Assembly (NCBI RefSeq): GCF_003992595.1
Contig: NZ_RZNA01000045.1
Span: 40,314 to 104,313, forward strand
Origin: Flagellimonas oceanensis
GTDB lineage: Bacteria > Bacteroidota > Bacteroidia > Flavobacteriales > Flavobacteriaceae
Direction of reading: 5' to 3'
DNA length: 64,000 bases
Notes under the pieces: generated by a model
Seen by the model: only the letters and a program-made list of their open reading frames with translations
Told to the model about the DNA's origin: nothing
The model's database searches: none
In this document: one piece after another, positions 56,790 to 64,000 of the stretch
How positions within the stretch are numbered: position 1 is the first letter of the stretch
Layout of the letters: every line of letters starts with the position of its first letter
Made by a program: the position numbers and the translations under genes

Positions 56790-58361
56790 ATGGCAGGAGG
56801 AAAACAAACACCACGTCAGAAGATGATCAACCTTATGTACTTGATCTTCATCGCGATGTTGGCACTTAATATGAGCAAGGAAGTACTTGCCGCTTTCGGA
56901 CTGATGAACGAAAAGTTGGAAACTTCCAATACAAACATGGACGCCAATAACTCCAGCTTCTTCGCAAGCTTGGAAACCAAAGCTTCGGAAAACGAAGAAG
57001 AATACGGCGAACTGTACGAAGATGCTCAGCAGATCAAACAACTTTCAGATTCTTATTATAGCTATTTGGAAGGATTGAAGAAAGAAATGACCGCAGACTT
57101 GGAAGACCCAACGGACTATGTGGTTATGGACAAGTCTGACTACTTGGACCAAAAATTCTTTCAGGGCGATAATTTGGGCCCAGAAGGTAAAAAGTTCATG
57201 GAGCAGATCAATAATTACCGTGAAGGTGTTGTCAACGCTTTGCCAGCAGAAGGTTTTGAATCTTTGAAATCAGCGGTTAAAGCACGTTTCGCCACAGGTG
57301 GTGAAGACGGTAAAGTAGAGAAAAGAGACGGTACACGTCAAGATTGGATCAACTATCACTATGAAGGGTTCCCACTGGTGGCCTCTTTGACAAAGATGAC
57401 ACAGTTGCAGGCCGATATCAAAACTACCGAGCAAGAGGTGTTGAAAACCCTTTTGGAAGGTGAGTTGACAGAGGCTGTATCCTTGACCAACTTTGCAAGT
57501 TCTTTGAATGCTCCAAAAACAGCATACTATTCAGGAGAAAAATATGATGGTAAAATCATTGTTAGCAAGACTGACAAGACATCCACTCCTGTAAAAGCTG
57601 AATTGACTTTGGACGGAAGACCATTGACAGAAGGTAAGGATTACGAATTGGAAGCTGGTGGTATCAAAATGTTGATCAGTGCTGGTACTCCAGGTGACCA
57701 CACCATTAAAGGAACCATGACATTTATGCAAGATGGCGAAGAGGTGCCAGTGGAAGTGAACAACACTTTTGCAACAATCTCTATGCCTAACGCAGCAGTT
57801 ATTTCTGCAGATAAGATGAACGTGGTGTATCGTGGTGTTGCCAACCCAATGACGATTTCCATTCCCGGTATTCCCGATAACAAAGTATCTGCATCCGCTC
57901 CCGGTTTGAGCAGAAGAAGCGGAAGCCAGTATATTATGAACCCAGGTACAGGTAGATCGGTTACCATTACCGCTTCAGGAACATTGCCTGATGGTAAAGG
58001 AATCCGTACCTCTTCTGAGTTCCGTATCAAGGATATTCCTAGACCAACCGGTACCGTTCGAGGTGAGTCCGGTGGCATTAAAATGCCAAGGAAAAACCTT
58101 GAAATTGCAACTGTCAGTGCTATGTTGGAAGACTTTGACTTTGACTTGAACCTTGCTGTTAGCCAGTTCAGTTTCAAAGTGCCAGGTCAGCCTACGGTGG
58201 TTGTAAACGGAAACAAATTGAATGATAGAGCCAAATCTGTTCTTAGAAGAGCGGGCCGTGGCGAAACCGTTCAGATATTCGATATCCAAGCTTACATTAC
58301 AAACAACAAGAGCTACAAGTTGAAGAAAGTCTCTAATGTATTTGTTGAGCTTACAAACTAA
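56790..58361 (+). CDS. gldM: gliding motility / T9SS motor protein GldM
   Basis: The 523-aa partner of GldL spans the periplasm and reaches the GldKN ring. One N-terminal helix follows MAGGKQTPRQKMINL (the near-invariant start), then helical D1 (about 40-215) and three beta-rich domains (about 225-315, 320-405 and 410-515). Family length is about 515 aa. The order and close spacing to gldL and gldN are as in all gldKLMN operons. Confidence 0.97.
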   Translation: MAGGKQTPRQKMINLMYLIFIAMLALNMSKEVLAAFGLMNEKLETSNTNMDANNSSFFASLETKASENEEEYGELYEDAQQIKQLSDSYYSYLEGLKKEMTADLEDPTDYVVMDKSDYLDQKFFQGDNLGPEGKKFMEQINNYREGVVNALPAEGFESLKSAVKARFATGGEDGKVEKRDGTRQDWINYHYEGFPLVASLTKMTQLQADIKTTEQEVLKTLLEGELTEAVSLTNFASSLNAPKTAYYSGEKYDGKIIVSKTDKTSTPVKAELTLDGRPLTEGKDYELEAGGIKMLISAGTPGDHTIKGTMTFMQDGEEVPVEVNNTFATISMPNAAVISADKMNVVYRGVANPMTISIPGIPDNKVSASAPGLSRRSGSQYIMNPGTGRSVTITASGTLPDGKGIRTSSEFRIKDIPRPTGTVRGESGGIKMPRKNLEIATVSAMLEDFDFDLNLAVSQFSFKVPGQPTVVVNGNKLNDRAKSVLRRAGRGETVQIFDIQAYITNNKSYKLKKVSNVFVELTN

Positions 58362-58387
58362 GAGTACAAATTAGTATATAAGTAATT

Positions 58388-59290
58388 ATGAATTGGAAAA
58401 ACGCATTATTAATAGGATTGTTGGGCGTATTGCCGGTATCAATCATGGCGCAGGCAAATATTCTGAATGCCAAGTTGCCCGAAGATATAGGTAAGAAAAC
58501 CGAAGCTCAGATAGAGCATGATGCCGATGAGCCTTTGGAATACGGTTATGTGGATGACAGGGATATCCTTTGGTCCAAGACCGTATGGGAAATCATCGAT
58601 CTTGACGAGCGAGTAAACTTTCCATTGTATTACCCAACCGATACCATAGGTATTGGAAAGGACAGAAGGTCGCTGTACCACGTTTTGATGAAGAACATCA
58701 AAAACGGAAACCTTACCGAGGTCTATACAGATTCCTACTTTACAGAAAAAAGAAAGTTGGAAGACCTTTCGGCCACTTTGAGCAAAGTGGATACCACCGA
58801 CTTAGGATACGAGCAAGTAAATGCTGGTGAGCAGGTTTCCCCGGAGTTTATTAACCAAAGGGATATAACCGCTGCCGATATCGAAGAGTTTCGTATTAAA
58901 GGAATCTGGTATTTCGACAAACGCCAAGGTGAGCTTAAGTATCGCTTATTGGGAATTGCACCAGTTGCCCCGGACGTTAACTTCATCGATGATGAGTCTA
59001 TCGATCCAGGACAGAACAAAGTGGAATTGTTCTGGGTATGGTACCCTGCGGCAAGGCAGATTTTGCACGATGCCAAAGTGTATAACCAGCGTAACTCTGC
59101 AAGACCGATTTCCTTTGATATGTTGTTGAACGCACGTCGATTCAACGGTGTTATCTACAAAGAGGAAAACGTTCACGAAGATCGTGAGATAAGCGATTAT
59201 ATTTTTGATAATGCATTGTTCCAGCTCTTGGAAGCCCAAAGAATCAAAGAGGGCATAAGAGACAGAGAGCAGGATATGTGGGCCTATTAA
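58388..59290 (+). CDS. gldN: gliding motility / T9SS ring protein GldN
   Basis: The 300-aa periplasmic protein has a signal peptide (MNWKNALLIGLLGVLPVSIMAQ). The family signature runs YGYVDDRDILWSKTVWEIIDLDERVNFPLYYP near residues 45-80, with GIWYFDKRQGELKYRLLGIAP near 175 and FWVWYPAARQIL near 215. It binds GldK in the periplasmic ring. Last gene of gldKLMN; two hairpins follow. Confidence 0.97.
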   Translation: MNWKNALLIGLLGVLPVSIMAQANILNAKLPEDIGKKTEAQIEHDADEPLEYGYVDDRDILWSKTVWEIIDLDERVNFPLYYPTDTIGIGKDRRSLYHVLMKNIKNGNLTEVYTDSYFTEKRKLEDLSATLSKVDTTDLGYEQVNAGEQVSPEFINQRDITAADIEEFRIKGIWYFDKRQGELKYRLLGIAPVAPDVNFIDDESIDPGQNKVELFWVWYPAARQILHDAKVYNQRNSARPISFDMLLNARRFNGVIYKEENVHEDREISDYIFDNALFQLLEAQRIKEGIRDREQDMWAY

Positions 59291-59340
59291 TGAAGCCCGG
59301 TTTTTTCGACTCTTGGCCGTAGAAAACCAAAAGCTGAATT

Positions 59341-59361
59341 AATCCCGAAGAATTTCGGGAT
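59341..59361. repeat. short palindrome after gldN
   Basis: ATCCCGAA-GAAT-TTCGGGAT forms a perfect 8-bp stem. It lacks a T-run and precedes the true terminator by about 30 nt. Confidence 0.55.
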
Positions 59362-59392
59362 ACCACAAAAAAATAATTCCAATTCAATACAG

Positions 59393-59424
59393 TAAAACGC
59401 CGCACTTAGTGCGGCGTTTTTTTT
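59393..59424 (+). terminator. Rho-independent terminator of gldKLMN
   Basis: AAAACGCCGCACT-TA-GTGCGGCGTTTTTTTT, about a 12-bp stem with T8, about 100 nt after gldN. Confidence 0.93.
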
Positions 59425-59447
59425 GCATTAAACTAAAGGTTGGATGG

Positions 59448-59476
59448 TTGATTGATCGTTCAGATGTCTAATTTTG
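59448..59476 (+). promoter_or_regulatory. Bacteroidota-type promoter of the FAD oxidoreductase gene
   Basis: TTG (59448-59450) and the exact -7 box TAATTTTG (59469-59476) are separated by 18 nt. The box ends four bases before the ATG at 59481, so the transcript should be leaderless or nearly so. Confidence 0.6.
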
Positions 59477-59480
59477 CAGT

Positions 59481-60536
59481 ATGTTGGATTATATAGTAGT
59501 AGGTCTTGGTTTAGCAGGAATTTCTTTTTGCGAGGTGTTGGAAAAAGAAGGTAAATCCTTTGTAGTGATTACGGATGAGTCGCAACAAGCCTCACAAGTA
59601 GCGGGAGGCTTGTACAACCCTGTGATTCTGAAACGGTTTACCATGGCCTGGAAAGCCAAACAGCAGCTATTGGACGCTAAGCCTTTTTATCAAAGTTTAG
59701 AGAATAAATTAGGAGTTAAGTTGGATTATGAACTCCCGGTATTGCGAAAATTCGCCTCTATTGAAGAACAAAACCTATGGTTTGAGGCTGCAGACCGTCC
59801 AGATTTGGACTATTTCCTCTCAACCAAATTACTTCCGAACAGCAACCCTGTAATTGATGCCCCGCATGGCTTTGGTCAAGTTAAATATACAGGCAGGATA
59901 GACACAGCTGCTCTGGTTCGTTCCTATAAAAGTTATCTAAAGCGGACAGATTCCCTTTTGGAGGAATCCCTTGATTTTGATGAGTTGTCCATATCATCCG
60001 AACAGGTAGCGTACAAATCCTTAACAGCCAAAAACATAGTTTTTGCCAGCGGATATGGTCTCAAACAAAACCCATATTTTGGGTATCTGCCCTTGAACGG
60101 TACCAAAGGGGAATTGCTGGTCATCCATGCTCCCGATTATAAGGAGGAGAAGGTTATCAAATCATCCGTCTTTACCATTCCCATGGAAAATGACAAGTAT
60201 TTAGTGGGGGCCACTTACAAATGGAAGGACAAGACCAATGAGCCTACCGAAGCAGCCAAGAATGAACTTTTGGAAAAACTCCAGACTTTTTTAACCTGTG
60301 ATTTCGAAGTTGTTGGTCATGTGGCGGGAATTCGCCCAACCGTTACGGACCGTCGTCCTTTGGTAGGCAGGCACCCGGAGCATGAAAACTTATATGTGTT
60401 GAACGGATTTGGCTCCAGAGGAGTGTTGATTGGCCCGTATGCTTCCAAGCAATTGTTCGATTACATAGAGAATGAATCTGAACTGGACCCCGAAATGAAC
60501 ATCCAGCGATTTACCAAAAAACACTTCCCAAATTAA
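59481..60536 (+). CDS. FAD-dependent oxidoreductase (DAO family)
   Basis: The 351-aa cytosolic protein has the FAD-binding VVGLGLAGISFCEVLEKEGKSFVVI (GxGxxG, then acidic strand end) at the N-terminus. QVAGGLYNPVILKR lies near 40, NIVFASGYGLK near 185 and the C-terminal GIRPTVTDRRPLVGRHP with GFGSRGVLIGPYAS typical of glycine-oxidase-like enzymes. Substrate not predictable. It follows gldKLMN but has its own promoter and terminator boundary. Its stop overlaps the converging DUF983 gene by four bases. Confidence 0.88.
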   Translation: MLDYIVVGLGLAGISFCEVLEKEGKSFVVITDESQQASQVAGGLYNPVILKRFTMAWKAKQQLLDAKPFYQSLENKLGVKLDYELPVLRKFASIEEQNLWFEAADRPDLDYFLSTKLLPNSNPVIDAPHGFGQVKYTGRIDTAALVRSYKSYLKRTDSLLEESLDFDELSISSEQVAYKSLTAKNIVFASGYGLKQNPYFGYLPLNGTKGELLVIHAPDYKEEKVIKSSVFTIPMENDKYLVGATYKWKDKTNEPTEAAKNELLEKLQTFLTCDFEVVGHVAGIRPTVTDRRPLVGRHPEHENLYVLNGFGSRGVLIGPYASKQLFDYIENESELDPEMNIQRFTKKHFPN

Positions 60537-60934
60537 CCCTTTACGGCCTTGTGGTTCTTAACTGAATTGGGGTCGTACTTCACGAAAAAGTTGATCCAAA
60601 TATTTCTGGACAGCCGTATGATTACAGGCATAAACACCACCAAAGTGCCCACAATGGCAATAAAAGTGGTCGGTAGCGAAGCACCAAGGAACAAAAACGA
60701 GATTACAAAAGCCGCAACCGCAAAGGCAATGCCGACAGCGTAGCTTACGTACATGGCCCCATAGAAAAAGGAGGGTTCAATCTTGTACTTCAATCCGCAA
60801 TGGGAGCATCTTTCGTTCATGCTGAAAATTTTGGACAGTGCGTACGGATTAGAGTTTTCGTACATACTCTCCTCTTGGCATCTTGGACAGTTTCCTGTTA
60901 AAATGCTGTAGATTTTGGTTCCTTTTTTTAACAT
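60533..60934 (-). CDS. DUF983-family membrane protein with zinc-ribbon-like Cys pairs
   Basis: I take the ATG at 60934 (MLKKGTKIYSILTGNCPRC), giving 133 aa. Two Cys-x-x-Cys pairs (CPRC near residue 16, CSHCGLKY near 45) look like a small zinc ribbon. Two hydrophobic helices follow (about 62-85 and 88-110). This is the DUF983 layout. Role unknown. It is monocistronic and converges with the FAD oxidoreductase. Confidence 0.85.
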   Translation of the reverse strand: MLKKGTKIYSILTGNCPRCQEESMYENSNPYALSKIFSMNERCSHCGLKYKIEPSFFYGAMYVSYAVGIAFAVAAFVISFLFLGASLPTTFIAIVGTLVVFMPVIIRLSRNIWINFFVKYDPNSVKNHKAVKG

Positions 60935-61000
60935 TTGCAGGGCTTTTATGCAAAAGTATAAATTCGCCAATTAAAGTTTTGTAATTAAGGTCACATAAAA

Positions 61001-62914
61001 ATGCTAAATGTCCATAATCTTTCCGTAGCCTTTGGAGGAGAATATCTGTTCGAGGAAATATCGTTTCGTCTCAATGGCGGAGATCGGGTAGGCCTTATTG
61101 GAAAGAATGGTGCGGGAAAATCCACTATGCTCAAACTTTTGGCCAAGGAAATGCCCTTGGACGAAGGAGCCATAGCCACCGAAAAGAACATTAAAATCGG
61201 GTTCCTAAAACAGGATATTGATTTTGAGGAAGGACGAACCGTATTGGAAGAATCCTATCAAGCCTTTTCCGAAATCAAGGAAATGGAGCTAAGGCTGGAT
61301 GAGATAAACCGAGCATTGGCGGAACGAACCGATTACCAAAGCGACAGCTACCATCAGTTGATGGTGGATTTGAACGATGTTACCCACCGCTACGAAATAT
61401 TGGGCGGATACAACTATGAAGGTGATACGGAGAAAGTACTCCTTGGACTGGGTTTTAAGCGGGAGGACTTCAACAAGCTTACCGATACTTTTTCTGGGGG
61501 ATGGCGAATGCGTATCGAATTGGCCAAATTACTTTTACAAAACAACGATGTGCTTTTGCTGGATGAGCCGACCAACCACTTGGATATCGAGTCCATTATT
61601 TGGCTGGAGCAATTCCTTCGAAACTTTACCGGAGCTGTTGTGATCGTATCCCACGATAAAATGTTTTTGGACAACGTGACCAACCGTACCATTGAGATCT
61701 CCTTGGGAAGGATTTACGATTACAGTAAGCCCTATTCCCAGTTCTTGGTACACCGGAAGGAAATAAAAGAGCAACAACTCAGTGCTCAAAAGAACCAAGA
61801 AAAGCAAATACAGCAGACCGAACGACTCATAGAAAAGTTCAGGGCAAAATCCAGCAAGGCCTCCATGGCCCAATCCCTGATCAAAAAATTGGATAAAATG
61901 GATCGTATCGAGGTCGATGAAGAGGACAATAGTGTGATGAACCTTCGTTTCCCAGTTTCAGTGCACCCAGGTAAAGTGGTTGCGGAACTGAACAGCGTAT
62001 CCAAGAGCTATGGACAAAAAAAGGTGTTGGAAGACATCGATTTAATGGTGGACCGTGGCAGCAAAACGGCTTTTGTGGGGCAAAATGGACAGGGTAAGAC
62101 CACCTTGGCCAAAATTATGGTTGGAGAACTGGACCATAAAGGCGATTTAAAGATTGGCCATAATGTGCAATTGGGCTATTTTGCCCAGAATCAAGCTGAA
62201 TACTTGGACGGGAACAAAACCATCCTAGATACCATGATTGATGCTGCCAACGAAAAAAACCGTAGTAGTGTCAGGGATATTTTGGGTTCCTTTTTGTTCA
62301 GGGGAGATGATGTGGACAAATACGTGAAAGTATTATCCGGAGGGGAACGGAACCGTTTGGCCTTGGCCAAGATGCTTTTGCAGCCCTTCAACGTATTGGT
62401 AATGGATGAGCCTACCAACCACTTGGATATCAAATCCAAAAATGTACTGAAGCAGGCCCTCCAAAATTTTGAAGGAACCTTGATATTGGTTTCTCACGAC
62501 CGTGATTTTCTTCAAGGGTTGACCGATAGGGTATACGAGTTCAAGGACGGAGGTATCAAGGAATATTTGGGTGATATCGATTTTTACTTGGAGCAACGCA
62601 AGATGGAGGATTTCCGCAGCGTGGAAAAGGGAGACCAGAAGAAAGAGGAAAAGGTGCAGGAAAAGCCCAAGGAAAATGATTATCAAATCCAGAAGAAGCA
62701 AAAGTCTCTCAAGAACAAACTCAGCGGTGTGGAAAAAAAGATTTCCCAATTGGAAAAAGAAATCGCCAATATCGACCATGACCTTTTGATGGATTACGAC
62801 GCCACCATTGCAAAACCCAACTTTTTTGATAATTACGAGGGGAAAAAGAAGAGTTTGGAGTCTTTGATGGAGGATTGGGAACAATTGTCCCACGAGTTGG
62901 AAACGCTGGATTAG
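61001..62914 (+). CDS. ABC-F family ATPase
   Basis: The 637-aa cytosolic protein has two fused ABC domains and no membrane part. Walker A motifs are GKNGAGKST (near residue 33) and GQNGQGKTT (near 362). Signatures FSGGWRMRIELAKLL and LSGGERNRLALAKML are each followed by DEPTNHLD. A linker with charged helices (about 250-300) and a C-terminal coiled coil (about 560-635) suggest the Uup-like branch. ABC-F proteins act on ribosomes. The exact subgroup is not decided. Confidence 0.93.
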   Translation: MLNVHNLSVAFGGEYLFEEISFRLNGGDRVGLIGKNGAGKSTMLKLLAKEMPLDEGAIATEKNIKIGFLKQDIDFEEGRTVLEESYQAFSEIKEMELRLDEINRALAERTDYQSDSYHQLMVDLNDVTHRYEILGGYNYEGDTEKVLLGLGFKREDFNKLTDTFSGGWRMRIELAKLLLQNNDVLLLDEPTNHLDIESIIWLEQFLRNFTGAVVIVSHDKMFLDNVTNRTIEISLGRIYDYSKPYSQFLVHRKEIKEQQLSAQKNQEKQIQQTERLIEKFRAKSSKASMAQSLIKKLDKMDRIEVDEEDNSVMNLRFPVSVHPGKVVAELNSVSKSYGQKKVLEDIDLMVDRGSKTAFVGQNGQGKTTLAKIMVGELDHKGDLKIGHNVQLGYFAQNQAEYLDGNKTILDTMIDAANEKNRSSVRDILGSFLFRGDDVDKYVKVLSGGERNRLALAKMLLQPFNVLVMDEPTNHLDIKSKNVLKQALQNFEGTLILVSHDRDFLQGLTDRVYEFKDGGIKEYLGDIDFYLEQRKMEDFRSVEKGDQKKEEKVQEKPKENDYQIQKKQKSLKNKLSGVEKKISQLEKEIANIDHDLLMDYDATIAKPNFFDNYEGKKKSLESLMEDWEQLSHELETLD

Positions 62915-62987
62915 GAGATACACCAATTTATTTACCACACATTTTATCGAATTCACAACATATTGGGGCGTATTCAACGATTATTTT

Positions 62988-63017
62988 TGTAGGATGTTTC
63001 GTATTTTTATTACTTTG
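62988..63017 (+). promoter_or_regulatory. candidate promoter of the LRR protein gene
   Basis: TTG (62988-62990), 19-nt spacer, then TTACTTTG (63010-63017), one mismatch from TANNTTTG. It lies 33 nt before the ATG. Confidence 0.5.
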
Positions 63018-63050
63018 TAGGTAAATTCCTTACAACTAAATAAGTAATAA

Positions 63051-63938
63051 ATGAATCGAATAGCCATTTTTTTCTTTTACCTGATGTTTTCTACTGGCAT
63101 CTCTTTTGCTAGTGGACAGGTATCCCCTAAAGAAAAAGCTGCGTTGGTGGATTTGTACAACAATACCAATGGAAGCGAATGGAATTCTTCTTGGGATTTA
63201 ACAGCTCCAGTGAACTCTTGGAAAGGCGTGAAAATAGAAAAAGGCCATGTAGTTGGTCTAACACTCTTTATGAACAATTTGGAGGGTACCCTTCCAGAAA
63301 GTATCGGGAATTTAGACCATTTGAGCGAGCTGAACCTTGCTTTCAATCAGATTACCGGTGTGCTTCCTGAAGATATTGTAAAGCTTGAAGAATTGAAAAT
63401 CTTCCGATTGGAGATGAATCGAATCAAGGGTTCGATACCAACTGGTGTGGGAAATTTTGAAAAGTTGGAGGTATTCTCCATGTTCAACAATTTCTTGACC
63501 GGACAAATCCCAGAAAGCTTTGGTAAGCTTAAAAACTTGAAGGAACTTAATTTATCGAGTAACAACATCAAGGGTACCATACCTAAATCACTTGGTAACC
63601 TCTCCAATTTGGAAGCACTGGGTCTTTTTGAGAATAAACTGGAAGGTCAAATACCGGCCGAAATAGGCAATTTGGCGCAATTAAAGGAATTGGTCTTGTC
63701 CAACAACCAATTGGGTGGGGAGATACCCGCTGAATTCGGACAGTTGGCAAGTTTAAAAATATTACAACTTCAAAACAACAGGTTCAATTCGTTCAATGCA
63801 TTACATGCAATGGATGCCAATCAATTTTTGGTTTTTGATACGGACGATACAACATTGAGCCCGAAATTCAATGATATTCAAATTGACCGTACTCGCATGG
63901 CAGATACCAAATTCGAGGACGAGAACGAAAACGAGTAG
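63051..63938 (+). CDS. secreted leucine-rich-repeat protein
   Basis: The 295-aa protein has a signal peptide (IAIFFFYLMFSTGISFASG). An N-terminal cap typical of plant-type LRR proteins follows (EKAALVDLYNNTNGSEWNSSWDL, with W in place of a Cys pair). About seven LRRs of 24 residues have the LxGxIPxxxGNLxxLxxLxLxxN pattern (e.g. EGTLPESIGNLDHLSELNL, EGQIPAEIGNLAQLKELVL). The C-terminus is an acidic tail (DTKFEDENENE) without a T9SS-type sorting domain that I can see. Probably an adhesion or binding protein. Confidence 0.88.
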   Translation: MNRIAIFFFYLMFSTGISFASGQVSPKEKAALVDLYNNTNGSEWNSSWDLTAPVNSWKGVKIEKGHVVGLTLFMNNLEGTLPESIGNLDHLSELNLAFNQITGVLPEDIVKLEELKIFRLEMNRIKGSIPTGVGNFEKLEVFSMFNNFLTGQIPESFGKLKNLKELNLSSNNIKGTIPKSLGNLSNLEALGLFENKLEGQIPAEIGNLAQLKELVLSNNQLGGEIPAEFGQLASLKILQLQNNRFNSFNALHAMDANQFLVFDTDDTTLSPKFNDIQIDRTRMADTKFEDENENE

Positions 63939-63965
63939 TTAGTTATTACTTTAGTTTGTTTGGTA

Positions 63966-63994
63966 TGGGGATGCCGTTTGGGGTCCCCTTTTTG
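63966..63994 (+). terminator. weak terminator at window end
   Basis: GGGGA and TCCCC enclose a 13-nt loop and are followed by TTTTT after the LRR gene. The stem is short, so moderate confidence. Confidence 0.45.
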
Positions 63995-64000
63995 CATTTG

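Noticed and set aside
62333-62977. 214-codon ORF antisense to the ABC-F gene end
   Set aside because: Leu/Ile/Phe-rich translation is what the reverse of a Lys/Glu-rich coiled coil gives. No independent support.

Overview
The window looks like chromosomal DNA of a marine-type member of the Flavobacteriaceae (Bacteroidota). Muricauda/Flagellimonas-like is a guess from gene content, not something I could test. The evidence is a complete gldKLMN gliding/type IX secretion cluster, Bacteroidota-type promoters (TTTG-N19-TANNTTTG, exact upstream of tRNA-Phe), CPMH/CGM heavy-metal modules, a class II HMG-CoA reductase and flavobacterial gene orders. I see no phage, insertion sequence, CRISPR array or rRNA operon. 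Almost all of it is ordinary, densely packed core chromosome.

Layout. 1-730: an AT-rich membrane ORF and tRNA-Phe. 0.8-8.6 kb (+): coaX, a beta-barrel outer-membrane protein, a TPR protein, lptC, a small membrane protein, a CNNM/CBS (CorC-like) protein and a PpiD/SurA-type periplasmic foldase. 8.7-12.1 kb (-): two hypotheticals, a GHMP kinase and HMG-CoA reductase of the mevalonate pathway. 12.4 kb (+): a POT peptide transporter. 14.0-18.8 kb (-): comEC broken by three frameshifts, a C40 peptidase, lpxB, a small membrane protein and surE. 19-22 kb (+): a Prc-type S41 protease and a membrane-anchored non-specific nuclease. 22-29.8 kb (-): rodA, PBP2, mreD, mreC, mreB (elongasome), purH and a free-methionine-sulfoxide-reductase-type GAF protein.

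29.9-41.3 kb (+) is a copper/heavy-metal resistance island: a frameshifted HYC_CC_PP-type gene, a CusA-type RND pump, a TolC-like channel, a His/Met-rich metal-binding lipoprotein, an AraC-type regulator with a Cys-x-x-Cys N-terminal domain, a CopA-like P1B ATPase, a PepSY protein and a CusB-like adaptor. A 31-codon Lys/Ala-rich ORF follows. 41.5-48.3 kb (-): groL, groES, secG, a TPR-like protein, lptE, a sigma-54-dependent activator and miaB. 48.4-53.2 kb (+): a membrane protein, an LVIVD-repeat lipoprotein, topA and a small membrane protein. 53.3-59.3 kb (+): an arginase-fold protein that has lost its metal ligands, followed by gldK, gldL, gldM and gldN. 59.5-64 kb: a FAD oxidoreductase, a DUF983 protein, an ABC-F ATPase and an LRR protein.

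The main points of interest are: comEC decay by alternating +1/-1 indels; a similar homopolymer frameshift in the small gene ahead of the copper operon; the conserved-looking but ligand-less arginase homologue next to the T9SS motor; candidate sigma-54 promoters at groES and at the S41 protease, with a sigma-54 activator gene in the groES cluster; the CxxC-AraC fusion; and a histone-H1-tail-like micro-ORF. All family assignments come from reading motifs in the translations. No database search was run.
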